Assembly (NCBI GenBank): GCA_025399215.1 | Contig: MU621416.1 | Location: 1 to 18,694, forward strand | DNA from: Globomyces pollinis-pini | Taxonomy: Eukaryota > Chytridiomycota > Chytridiomycetes > Rhizophydiales > Globomycetaceae | Length of the DNA: 18,694 nucleotides | Direction of reading: 5' to 3' | In this document: positions 1 to 9,320 of the stretch, one piece after another | Position numbering within the stretch: the first letter of the stretch is position 1 | How the letters are laid out: each line of letters begins with the position of its first letter | The notes under the pieces: generated by a model | Seen by the model: the letters and a program-made list of their open reading frames with translations, nothing else | The model's database searches: none | What the model was told of the DNA's origin: nothing | Program-made: the position numbers and the translations under genes

Positions 1-10
1 ATCTCAACTC

Positions 11-86
11 ACTAAAGTAGTTACTTCTAGAAAGTGACAATTTGCAACACTAAAGTAGTTATTACTAGCAAGTGACAATTTTCCAG
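11..86. repeat. Two-copy 38-bp tandem repeat
   Basis: Copy 1 occupies 11-48 and copy 2 occupies 49-86. Both begin ACTAAAGTAGTTA and share the AAGTGACAATTT block, with several substitutions between them. The pair lies in the 3' flank of the RAMP4-like gene on the minus strand. No coding role is seen. It looks like a small local tandem duplication. Confidence 0.75.
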
Positions 87-155
87 TGATATCAAATAAA
101 TACAGTCGAACAACAAAAAAAAAGACCATTATTGAACGTAATGTATTATAAAGAA

Positions 156-495
156 TCAAACAGTAAAGATTGATACGACTGCACCACCAATAACAACAAA
201 AGCAAAGAATCCAATTAAACAAGTATTTAAAGGAGTTTTCTTTTCCAATTCCAATGATTCTTTATCCAATTCTTTCTATGATTGATTTAGTGATACTAGA
301 TAAAAAAACCTCTGAAGATTGTTTTTTTAATAAACCTCTTTTATGAATGTTTTCAGCAAATGATGCATTCTTTTTCTTCATTTGTGGGACACTTGGCTAA
401 TACAATTAGTATCTTTTTTGTTTTTCATTTGTCATCTATTGATAATCTTTTTCATTTCTGATGATGTTTATGATAAATTTCTTGACCCTTACCAT
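156..495 (-). CDS. RAMP4/SERP1-like (Ysy6-type) small ER tail-anchored protein
   Basis: Hand-spliced model, exons in coding order 495-493, 396-310, 275-156, giving 69 residues. Exon 1 contributes only the ATG, directly followed by a GTAAGG donor. The 96-nt first intron (397-492) contains TACTAAT close to its TTAG end. The second intron (276-309, 34 nt) begins GTTTTT and is a weaker call. The product has a basic N-terminal half with FAENIHKRG, matching the N-(I/V)-x-K-R-G core of RAMP4 proteins, then KKTPLN and one hydrophobic helix of about 20 residues ending three residues from the stop (IFTV). Length and layout fit RAMP4/SERP1 and yeast Ysy6 (about 65 residues), which sit at the Sec61 translocon and protect nascent membrane proteins under ER stress. 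The family assignment is by pattern. The ATG-only coding exon is an inference. An alternative start is the internal ATG at residue 6 of the exon 2 product. Confidence 0.6.
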
Positions 496-589
496 TTTCA
501 ATCTAGTTTTGTAAAAAAATTATAAATGAAAAAATATTCAATTTATAGATAATTTGTAACAAAAAGATATATTGAAATATATATACAAT

Positions 590-1027
590 TTAGTTAGTTT
601 TAAGTTTTTTCTGAGAATCTTTAAAGTACATCATCAAAGTGATCAAAGCTGTCAATCCATCTTGAACAACAAAAATAACAAATCCAGATGAAATACGATT
701 TTCAACAAAAGTCAAGTATAAAATTCCAATACAAAGTGCTGATCTACTAAAAACACTACTAATAGCAAAACTTTGATTTTTTTGAATTAAACCAATGATA
801 CTTCCAATGACATAAAAGAAACCAATAACGGTAACGAGTAAGAATGTAATTATATAAAAATCAGAATAGATATGATTTTCATTGACAGAAGAAAGGAATG
901 GAAGGACAAATGAGTTTAGTAAATTGATGAATTGAAGTAATTGATTTGGAGTGTATAATCCCAAAATACCCAAGATCATGACGTAACAACCAAAGATCAA
1001 GTTGAATTTAGTAGCAGAGTAACCCAT
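590..1027 (-). CDS. Unknown four-helix membrane protein
   Basis: An uninterrupted 145-residue frame from ATG at 1027. The product is strongly hydrophobic with four likely transmembrane helices, roughly residues 8-25, 58-80, 92-108 and 113-134. A polar loop follows helix 1 (SSVNENHIYSDF), and the C-terminus is basic (KDSQKKLKTN). A charged FSRSALCIG segment before helix 3 and VVQDGLTALITL in helix 4 recall small DoxX-like or tetraspan membrane proteins, but this resemblance is too weak for a name. The gene runs the same way as the RAMP4-like gene downstream, with about 95 bp between its stop and that start codon. No intron is needed. Function unknown; reality as a gene is likely because the frame is long and its membrane topology is coherent in an AT-rich setting. 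Confidence 0.7.
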   Translation of the reverse strand: MGYSATKFNLIFGCYVMILGILGLYTPNQLLQFINLLNSFVLPFLSSVNENHIYSDFYIITFLLVTVIGFFYVIGSIIGLIQKNQSFAISSVFSRSALCIGILYLTFVENRISSGFVIFVVQDGLTALITLMMYFKDSQKKLKTN

Positions 1028-1144
1028 TAGAATTTTTAGTAAAGAAAATTTTAAGAGTTGAACAAGTATTTTATATCAAGTATTATACCTGATATATTTA
1101 GAGATCAATACTTTAGAGTTGAGTAACAATTACATTAAGAGATC

Positions 1145-1340
1145 CAATTAAATAGAATTAGATCTACAAATACTGCTATTGTATATCTATAACAACAACG
1201 CGATCTGGTTGATTCTACTATGAAACCACACGATCTGATACTCAACAGAAGCAATTTACGATTCCAATTGTGATTCTTCGGGGTCATTTCGATACAATTT
1301 CTTTTGTCATACTCTACCGTTAAACAAAAATATTGTGATT
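1145..1340 (+). repeat. Direct repeat copy A, upstream of the Crinkler gene
   Basis: This stretch recurs at 3722-3909 in the same orientation with substitutions and small indels. The longest exact match I can trace is 32 nt (1248-1279 against 3812-3843); another of 20 nt is 1311-1330 against 3875-3894. Copy A ends about 90 bp before the Crinkler ATG and occupies most of the 400-bp gap after the membrane-protein gene. No open frame or known element end is visible. Its position directly before a gene start suggests a promoter or 5' region, or an insertion-associated duplication. Confidence 0.85.
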
Positions 1341-1346
1341 CAGTTT

Positions 1347-1354
1347 TTATATAT
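1347..1354 (+). promoter_or_regulatory. TATA-like element before the Crinkler gene
   Basis: TTATATAT lies about 75 bp upstream of the ATG at 1429, just after repeat copy A. The placement suits a TATA box, but such strings are common in AT-rich DNA. The call rests on position alone. Confidence 0.3.
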
Positions 1355-1428
1355 CCTGGATTGCTTGATTAAGAAGTGGACGTTTGATTTATAACTTGAC
1401 ATATAAATCGTGTTTTGGGGTCTTTTTA

Positions 1429-3147
1429 ATGAACACAAACGACCGATACCTCAACGTCCAATATGGCACACTTACTGCTGAAGTTGACATTACTGGAATC
1501 AGTAGACTTGGTGGAGTAAAGACTGCTATCAAGGCAATACTGTCCAATGCTCTCTCTCAAGTTGATGCTCCCCAACTCCAACTCTACACCAACAGCAACA
1601 GAGACCAACTTATTACCGACTTGGATGATATTACCCTTGAAAAGACTCCTCAGTACTATCAGAAACTGATCCAAGGAGGCTCTTGTGTTTCTATTGGGAC
1701 TTCATCACCACCTTCACTACAACCTACTCAAGTTCAACTTTTCACTCACATTCAATCCTCACCAGCAATATCTAATTTCTGGAATTCCTTTCAAGCTTGT
1801 ACAACTCCAATTGAAGAAAATCAAGTCATTCAACTCCCAACCAACATCTATATCCTTGGAAATCCCGCTCTAGGTTCTTCTGTTTTTATTCGCCATTGTT
1901 ACCCTAAACTTCTGGCAACTGCATTGTCAATTATTGAAACTCCTGATAGTCCTCATTTGGTTATTCTTGGAAACCTAGGCATTGGCAAGACCTACTTTGG
2001 TTATGTTCTCTTGCTGCATCTTGCTCGCTCTGGTGCCACGGTTGTGTATGAGAGTGGAAAGGCAGAGAAACAATACCTCTTTTCTGCAGATGGAATCTCC
2101 CACGGAAAGCGAGGTGATTTTACTAATTACTTGGATGAAGCTAGCACCTTTTATATTGTGGATGCATCTAAACCTGTGGATGTTGCAGCAAAGACCATTC
2201 TTCTCTCATCTCCTCGTCGTGATGTTTGGTACAAATTCAGTGATGATCATTGTGATATTCGTTATATGCCGATATGGAGTTACGAGGAGATTGAGCTCTG
2301 CCGTGGTGCATTGTTTGATGATTTATCGTCTGCTCAAGTCGAATGTCTTTATGGAAAATGGGGTGGTATCCCACGGTACGTCCTTGAATATGCAGACAAT
2401 CCTTTTCAACAAAGCAAACTTGATAGTGCCATTAAGGCTGTTGATTTAGATTTATTGGTCAAAGCTATTGGGAATCTTGAAGCCTCGGATTCAGCAACTC
2501 ATCGCTTGCTTCATCTCAATGTTGCGGATGATTTTTGCACTATTCAATATTTCTTGGCGTCTGAGTATGTTGCTGATCAAGTGTATTTGCAACTCTATAC
2601 AAGGCAATGTGATGAACTTATCCAGTTTCTTAGTATCTCGCAGGGTGTTGGGGATGTAGGAGTCCTTCGTGATGTCTTGTTTGAAAGACACGCTCATGCA
2701 GTGATTTCAAATGGAGGAGCATTTCAAATCCGCGAATTACTTGATCCCAACTTTAATAACTCGCCTACGCTAATGCTTCAATTTCTTGCTTCACGACAAC
2801 TTGTCTTTGATAGTGATTCAGAGGTTCAATCAAGTGAGGGCTATTATTATCGTCCCAGAATCAACAACTACGAGTCCGTTGACTCTTTTCAAAAGCCTAA
2901 CCTTCTTTTTCAAATGACAGGGACAAGGAAGCACCCTTGTAAACAAGTAGGAATTCACAAAGTGCTTAATCTTCTCGGCAACCCAGTCAGCCCGATTCTC
3001 TATTTCGTTGTCCCCAAAGACCGTTTCTCTGATTTCAAATATCAAAAATATGAAGATAGCAGTGGAAACATAATGCAACAACCTTCTTATGCGAATGTTA
3101 AAAACATCAGACAATTTGTTTTAGCGATTGAACTAACTCGCAGTTAA
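1429..3147 (+). CDS. Crinkler-RHS-type protein: Crinkler header, P-loop NTPase, nuclease-like C-terminus
   Basis: A single uninterrupted frame of 572 residues from the first ATG. Residues 1 to about 85 resemble the Crinkler (CRN) ubiquitin-like header of host-acting effectors. A linker follows, then VFIRHCYPKLL, a motif placed before the NTPase in CRN/RHS proteins. The NTPase has Walker A GNLGIGKT near residue 180 and a Walker B-like FYIVDAS near residue 240. It continues with SSPRRD and GGIPRYVLEYA, typical of the RHS (retrotransposon hot spot) ATPase class. The C-terminal region has YYRPRINNYESVDSF, LLFQMTGTRKHP and IPx-free beta segments, which suit a restriction-endonuclease-like fold with a D...QxT pattern. 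Family knowledge: CRN-RHS proteins are found in oomycetes, chytrids and Mucoromycota, act in the nucleus and usually lack a classical signal peptide, as here. The gene is odd locally: it has no introns, it uses more C-ending codons than its neighbours, and it is bracketed by direct repeats. Function as an effector is inferred, not shown. Confidence 0.8.
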   Translation: MNTNDRYLNVQYGTLTAEVDITGISRLGGVKTAIKAILSNALSQVDAPQLQLYTNSNRDQLITDLDDITLEKTPQYYQKLIQGGSCVSIGTSSPPSLQPTQVQLFTHIQSSPAISNFWNSFQACTTPIEENQVIQLPTNIYILGNPALGSSVFIRHCYPKLLATALSIIETPDSPHLVILGNLGIGKTYFGYVLLLHLARSGATVVYESGKAEKQYLFSADGISHGKRGDFTNYLDEASTFYIVDASKPVDVAAKTILLSSPRRDVWYKFSDDHCDIRYMPIWSYEEIELCRGALFDDLSSAQVECLYGKWGGIPRYVLEYADNPFQQSKLDSAIKAVDLDLLVKAIGNLEASDSATHRLLHLNVADDFCTIQYFLASEYVADQVYLQLYTRQCDELIQFLSISQGVGDVGVLRDVLFERHAHAVISNGGAFQIRELLDPNFNNSPTLMLQFLASRQLVFDSDSEVQSSEGYYYRPRINNYESVDSFQKPNLLFQMTGTRKHPCKQVGIHKVLNLLGNPVSPILYFVVPKDRFSDFKYQKYEDSSGNIMQQPSYANVKNIRQFVLAIELTRS

Positions 3148-3256
3148 TAAGCATCTTTCTACTGATGTATATTTACTGTATTAATATGAATTGCATCTAA
3201 GTGTATTAACAGTTATCATTCAATCCTTAAGTTAGACAATAAATGAATGGGTATCC

Positions 3257-3380
3257 AACCTTTTCATGTACATGATTGAGGATGAGTCTTGAAGTGAAAT
3301 CTGCTGCTGAATACCTTCAACCTTTTCCTGTAAATCATTGAGGATCTGGCATTGAAATCTACCACTGATAAATACTTTCA
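3257..3380. repeat. Degenerate tandem repeat, period about 62 bp
   Basis: Copy 1 (3257-3318) and copy 2 (3319-3380) both start AACCTTTTC and share ATTGAGGAT and TGAAATCT at matching offsets. They are diverged. The pair lies 110 bp after the Crinkler stop codon. Confidence 0.65.
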
Positions 3381-3721
3381 TTTAAATATGATACTGCTAT
3401 AATACGTTAAATTGATGCCTTTGAAACTTTAGGCACAATCGCTCACTAGGTATTCAAATGTATCTAAATTTTCCCATAAGAAATGTATTTCCGTTACTAT
3501 GCGTAGTAACGTACTGTGTTGTACCGACATAAATTCTGCACTGAAATGAACCTATTATGTTTTCTGAATAGATTCTAAAAGCCAAATTCTGATATTAATT
3601 GGAAACTGGATCTGATTTTTTGATAGAGAACATCACATCAACTTTTGACTAATTTACCATAGACTCTCGCTTAAAAGAAGGGGTATGATCGAGTGCCCAA
3701 CCTATACTACTGTGACAAAAC

Positions 3722-3909
3722 AAATTAAATAGAATTAGATGTACAGATACTAGTAAAAACAACAACGTGATCTGGTTGACACTACCATGAAATCATATGA
3801 ACAGTTCAAGCGAAGCAATTTACGATTCCAATTGTGATTCTTCAGAGTCATTTCGATACAATTTGTTTTGTCACACTCTACCGTTAAACAAAAACATAGC
3901 ATTGTGATT
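3722..3909 (+). repeat. Direct repeat copy B, upstream of the ATPase gene
   Basis: Partner of 1145-1340 in the same orientation, beginning AAATTAAATAGAATTAGAT and ending ATTGTGATT. It stops about 65 bp before the ATPase start codon, so each copy lies just upstream of a plus-strand gene start. No transposase, long terminal repeat signature or target-site duplication was recognised at either end. Confidence 0.85.
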
Positions 3910-3973
3910 TAAAAGCCACCACAAAATATTTTATAAATTCTAGAACCATTTCATTTCTTTCTTTTAAAAATTA

Positions 3974-6900
3974 ATGATTGATTTAGAAACTAGGTCAGTT
4001 TCTGTAAAGTTGGATGGTCGTGCTAGTATTGAACATCAAGTATTTTAGAATCAATCTAATATATAGATTGATATACATGTTTTGGATTTGGTAGAAGCTG
4101 TCGAAAATCCTGATGTAACAGTACTTGATATCCTACAAGGTTTAAAATATGTCGTCGATTATCGTTTAACAAATGGGAAAATGTCGCATTTGGACTTGGA
4201 TTTAATGACTCGATTAGCTGAAGGTTTATTACATCAAACACACAAGAAATCTGGAAATTTGTTGAATCAAAAACCTACCGAAGAAGCAGATTTGGCTTTT
4301 GCTTTGTTTGGTGATTTCATTGCTTATATTGCCGAATTTCGTCAAGCCGTGGGAACTTACTCTACTACTGATCTTAAACATCGTCTTAAAATACATCGTC
4401 GTGTACATGCAAGAGCTTCAAAAGAGCAACGAGTCATGGCTGCATCATTGATTGGATTGTTGACATTACGATTTCCTCAGTTTAAAGATTGGAAAGAATT
4501 GGTGGATGAAGATGAACATGATGATGTTGAGAAATTGATCAAAGAATATCCTGAAAAGTTTCAATCTCCTGCTATGCCATCTGTTGAAACTTTATGGCCT
4601 CCACCTTGTATGTCATCAACTATATATTGATTGTTAGCGTTGTATTTTGATAAGAATGCCGAAAGTTTAGCAGAAATGTATCAGTCTTCGACTTCAAAAG
4701 GACTTCGGGCTGAAACTGTTGAGCAATTACGTGATTTTTATGGTATGAATAGATTACCACCACCAAAAAAGGCTTCACTACTGAAAATGATTTTGTTTCA
4801 ATTGAGTGATTTTATGGTCATTATTTTGATTTTGGCTGCTATTCTGGAGGTTGCGTTGGGTGATATTAAAGCCACTATTGTTTTGATGACTGTTGTGGTT
4901 ATCAATGTATTAATTGGTGTGGTTCAAGAATACAAGGCTAATCAAGCTTTGGAAGCATTATTGACTTTAACTGTACCAAAGGTAAATCTATACCGTTTTT
5001 GATTCGTAGGCTTCTGTTATTCGTGATGGACAACAAACTATTATGGACTCTTCTGAACTTGTACCGGGTGATTTGGTAGTATTGGAAGAAGGTGAAGCTG
5101 TACCTGCTGATTTACGTCTTTGTGAAGTTGCACAATTGGAAATTATCGAATCTATTCTTACCGGTGAATCTGTAGCTGTTACTAAAAGTATTCGAACGAT
5201 TCGACAAAGAGTAAACTTGTCTTATTTTTAACCAGTATAGACTAGGAAATTACCATTAGGTGATTGTAAAGGGAATGCATTCATGACCACTGTGGCATCC
5301 ACTGGTCGTGGTAAAGGGATTGTGGTGCGTACTGGATTAAAAACTGAGGTATGTATAATGATTCTCATTATGTTAGATTGGTAAAATTAGTTCTGCCATT
5401 TCATCTACTCCTAATGTACGAACCAATATTGAAATCAAATTATCCAGATTGGGTATGTTTCTGGTTGCATTGGCTGTTATACTTGTGATTTTGATTGTTG
5501 TTATTGGGATTTTATATAAACGAGATCCTATGGATATGGTTCTGGTTGGTATTAGTTTGGCGGTTTCTGTTATTCCTGAAGGTTTGGTTGCCGTCGTGAC
5601 CAGTAATAGTGTTTTGAAGATTAAATTTTAGTTTCAATGGCTTTGGGTGTCCAAAGGATGGCGAAATTAAATGCGATTGTACGTAAACTTCCATCTGTAG
5701 AAACTGTTGGATCTGTTACCTTTATCTGTTCTGACAAAACGGGAACATTAACTGAAGGAAAGATGGGAGCTCAACATATTTGGTCCAGTGATAATTCTTA
5801 TTACAACTTTACCCATTCAACCTCTTTAGACCCTAATGAAGGAGAAATCACTAAAATTCAATCAACACCTATTGAAAAAGTCTTGAATGGTAATGAAAAA
5901 AGTGAAACACATGCACCAATATCTATTGAAAAGTATGTGGATACCATGCCAGGTGGTTTAGTAGCTGCCTTGACTGTATCAACGTTGTGTAACAATTCCG
6001 CAGTTAATTTGGACCCGGAAACAAATGAATGGAAACCAGTGGGAGATCCTACTGAAGTTGCCTTACTGGTTGCAGGTTACAAGGGTGGTTTATCGCGTGA
6101 TTGGTTTGAAAAAGAAAAGGGATTTGTAAAGATGGGAGAATTTGCTTTTGATAGGTATTGAATTTGAATTTATTTATTTTATAGTGATCGTAAAATGATG
6201 AGTTCACTCTTTCAAATTTCGGAATCCAGTACTACACCATTATCCAAAACTCATGCTATTGTGTTGGCTAAAGGTGCACCAGAAGCAATTCTCAAACATT
6301 GTACCCATTACCAAGTCAATTCCGCGTCTGATAAAAAAGGATTTGAATATTTGGATGAATTTCCAAGTAAACCTATCACTGAAGAATTTATTGAATATGT
6401 TTCTGCTCAAAATAACCATATGGCTTCATCTGGATTAAGAGTTCTTGCATTTGCCATGCGTAAAATTCCACTTGATGATGCTAAAGGCATTATTTCATCA
6501 CAAAAATCGACTAATTCTGAAACTGAATTGACCTTGGTTGGTTTGATTGGATTGATTGATCCGCCAAAGTAAATATCCCATATGATTAATTGTTGTAGAG
6601 CTGGGGTAAAGGAAAGTATTGCTACTAGTAAAAGTGCCGGTATCAAAGTAGTCATGATTACTGGTGATCATGTAGCTACTGCTACTGCCATTGCTAAAGA
6701 TTTGGGTATTATTGATCCAGCATATCCTAATGAACAACGATCTATGAAAGGATATGAAGTTGACTTGCTATCAGAAGAAGCTTTATCGTTACAAAAACCG
6801 TTCCCAGTAGTGTTTGCGCGAGTTAGGTAACGAAAACTATTTTTAATTGTAGTCCGGATAATAAATTGAAGATTGTCAAGGCATTACAACGAACTGGTCA

Positions 6901-7818
6901 ATCGGTCATTATGACTGGTGATGGTGTCAATGATGCGCCTGCTATCAAGCAAGCTGATGTTGGTGTTGCTATGGGTATTGCTGGTACGGAAATCACCAAA
7001 CAGGCTGCCGACATTGTTTTGGCTAATGATGATTTCACCACCATTGTTCATGCTGTGAAAGAAGGTCGTCAAGTTTATGATAATATTTTGAAATTTGTTG
7101 TATATCTGTTATCATGTAACTTGGCAGAAGTCTTGTTATTTTTATGGTAATTTATCGTTTATTATTAATATTCAGTTGTGTTTCAATCAATATTGAATTA
7201 CCATTCACTACCATTCAAATTTTGTGGGCAAATATTTTTGCCGATATTCCTCCAGCACTTTCTTTAGGTTTGGAACCTGCCGAAGTTGACTTGATGGAAC
7301 GTTACCCACGACCTCCAAAAGAACCGGTATTGACTTTAGTCAATTCTATCACTATTTTGTTTCAAGCAGCGTTAATGACTGCCATGTCATTTATTGCTTA
7401 TAAACTTTCTTTGGATAATGTATTTCCTGGTATCGATACCTTGATCAAACAACGATCATTTACATTCCTGTTATTGACATCCTTACAATTAATTCAATCC
7501 TTTTATTCTCGATCCATTCGAAATTCGATTTTTGTTACTGGAATGATTGAAAATCGAATTCTAGTATTCTCATTCTTTTTGGCATCTGGTCTTATGCTTA
7601 TTGGTTTATATGTCCCAGTCTTTGCCGTTTGGTTGGAATTAGAAAACCCAGGTGGAACTGCATGGATCATTATTGCTATCTGTGTTGCAATTCAATTTGT
7701 GATGGTTGAACTTTTCAAATTGTTGATGAGAACTTTTTTCTTGCCACCTAAACCTGTTGCAAGTCGTCAACAACCTACTATTCTTCAACTTGCTTCCAAT
7801 GATGCACTTGATAAATAA
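3974..7818 (+). CDS. P2-type cation-transporting ATPase with an N-terminal extension
   Basis: Hand-spliced 11-exon gene encoding 1185 residues. The ten introns are 4040-4066, 4608-4637, 4982-5009, 5211-5240, 5349-5376, 5603-5631, 6155-6184, 6569-6598, 6827-6852 and 7147-7175, all 26-30 nt. Core motifs are intact: TGES near residue 367, the phosphorylated Asp in CSDKTGTLT at about 530, [23 protein letters not shown] and TGDGVNDAP near 895. Ion-site residues resemble SERCA-type pumps: IPEGL in M4, [10 protein letters not shown] in M5 (Asn and Glu kept) and [11 protein letters not shown] in M6 (Asn and Asp kept). About 200 cytosolic, helix-rich residues precede the pump core; I do not recognise a named domain there. 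The pump would move Ca2+ or possibly Na+/K+ across an internal or plasma membrane; [10 protein letters not shown] also resembles fungal type IID pumps, so the ion is unsure. The apparent stop TGA at 4628-4630 lies inside an intron, so the gene looks intact. Confidence 0.88.
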
Positions 7819-7880
7819 TCATTTCAGATACATGACAATAATTTATTAGTAATAAACTAGTATTACTTAGATTTGTGTAC

Positions 7881-7886
7881 AATAAA
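7881..7886 (+). terminator. AATAAA poly(A) signal of the ATPase gene
   Basis: AATAAA lies 63 nt after the ATPase stop. The convergent ADA stop codon is only 20 nt further on, so the two 3' UTRs probably overlap. The hexamer is easily met by chance in this base composition. Confidence 0.4.
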
Positions 7887-7905
7887 AAATATTTTGAAGA
7901 AATGT

Positions 7906-9077
7906 TTATTGTAATGATTTCATGTATGGAATGAAATATTTCATTTTAATATCATCTTTGATAGTTTGATCAATAAATGAACCTTCCAAAGCATTTAAAT
8001 TTAATTTCAATAAATCTTGTTCATCAAGTTTATGAATGATCATTAATTTTTCATATTCATCTATAATGGTAGTATTAAAGATTCCATTATCATCAGTATT
8101 GATACAACATTTCAAACCATGATTGATTAACGATAAAATAGGATGAGATTCATAATCAGGAACGATATTAATTAACCAATTTGAAATTGGACAAACTTCC
8201 AATAAAATATTTTTTTCAATTGCTAAATTGATGATGGATTGATTATCAAGTATACGTATACCATGACCAATTCTAGTAGCACCTAATTGTTCAATTGCTT
8301 GAGATATATTTGAACATGAACCTGCTTCACCTGCATGTATTGTAATACCTAATCCATTTGCTTTACATTCTTGAAAAATATCTTTAAATGGAAATCTAAT
8401 CAAAAAAATGGTGAATTCAAATCAATAAATTACGCATCAAATTTTTCATCACTTGCTAAATCAACACCAATAAAATCATTTTTGTACTTTAAAAAGAAAT
8501 CTTTAGTTTCCAAACCAATATCAACAGATAATGTACGATCAAAAATTCCAATTAATCCAATTGCCATATCAAATTGAGATTTTGATTTTTCAATTCCACG
8601 TAATACAGCTTGATGTATATCATCCAAAGTTAAATGAGAATGATCATTATAACGACTGATTGCAATAAATTGAGGTGAATATCTTAATTCAAGTAATTTA
8701 ATACCATTTTCAAAAGCATCTTGACAAACTTCAAAAGTAATACGTTCAATTATTTCAATTGAATTCAATAATTGTTGAATATTAAAAAACTTTTCTACAA
8801 ATGATGTTAATGAATCGGTTGGTTGAGTAAAACAAAAATATTCACGATAAGGTTGTAAATCATCTTGATCGGTTGGTAAAGGAGATCTTATTGATTTTAA
8901 ATTTTGTTGAATTGCTAATTCTTTCAAGGTTGTTAATCGAATTGCTCCTTCTAAATGTAAATGAATTTCAACTTTGGGAATTTCTTTGATTTTTTCTCGT
9001 AACGTTTTTTTGATTGGATTTGGATTTTTGATTGGATTTTCCGTTTCCTTTTTCATGATTCGAATTTGGACTTTCAT
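7906..9077 (-). CDS. ADA: Adenosine deaminase (ADA1-type)
   Basis: Two exons, 9077-8434 and 8395-7906, joined across a 38-nt intron (8396-8433), encode 377 residues. The enzyme hydrolyses adenosine or deoxyadenosine to inosine and ammonia in purine salvage. The Zn-binding and catalytic set is complete: HLHLEG (His39, His41), HAGE (His235, Glu238), GHG (His259) and NTDD (Asp316, Asp317). ELRYSP and VDLASDE match ADA1 spacing. The splice restores the expected segment between VDLASDE and the HAGE strand. The first 30 residues are Lys/Pro-rich, and the codon at residue 8 (MKKETEN) is an alternative start. Many fungi have instead the adenine deaminase Aah1 of the same superfamily. The ADA1 assignment rests on motif context, and substrate choice between adenosine and adenine cannot be proved here. 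The gene converges on the ATPase gene with 87 bp between stops. Confidence 0.85.
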
Positions 9078-9113
9078 TACTTGCGATTTTTTTTTGTCTC
9101 TTATTTAAATATC

Positions 9114-9120
9114 TGAGTCA
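9114..9120. promoter_or_regulatory. TGAGTCA element (Gcn4/AP-1-like, also contains the Bas1 core)
   Basis: TGAGTCA lies 37 bp upstream of the ADA start codon. Its reverse complement TGACTCA is the Gcn4/AP-1 site and contains TGACTC, the site bound by yeast Bas1/Pho2 at purine genes. Seeing it directly before a purine-salvage gene is suggestive, but a single heptamer is weak evidence. Confidence 0.35.
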
Positions 9121-9320
9121 CGTTTGAAACGCAACGCCTTGTTTGCCAAATGGATCAAATTGGTAACCAACTAAAACGTTGAAATACTGAAATAGGGCAA
9201 GGATGTCACTTTGAACTCAGTTATACCATTCATGGATCAAGATCAGAAAAATGAGAAACTAGTATTTTCATATTTATCAATCATTTAAAAAAGAGTAATG
9301 AACTATATTTCGTTAAAGAT

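Larger units (their letters stand above)
3148..3973. other. Intergenic region of about 825 bp between Crinkler and ATPase genes
   Basis: No convincing frame or exon was found here. It holds a two-copy repeat of about 62 bp (3257-3380) and direct repeat copy B (3722-3909). The remainder (about 3381-3721) is AT-rich and shows no recognisable gene, RNA or element terminus. Confidence 0.6.

Noticed and set aside
4..222. 72-residue minus-strand frame at the left edge
   Set aside because: It is an out-of-frame shadow of the last exon of the RAMP4-like gene; its Cys/Trp-rich content has no family features.
1982..2659. Overlapping plus-strand frames inside the Crinkler gene
   Set aside because: They are shadows in another frame, without domain features and out of keeping with the intact main frame.
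1145..3909. LTR retrotransposon reading of the two direct repeats
   Set aside because: No reverse transcriptase, integrase or gag frame lies between them, the ends lack TG...CA, and no primer-binding site or target duplication was seen.
4608..4637. Selenocysteine or stop-codon readthrough at the ATPase TGA
   Set aside because: A GT-AG intron of the locally normal length removes the codon and restores the frame; no special element is needed.
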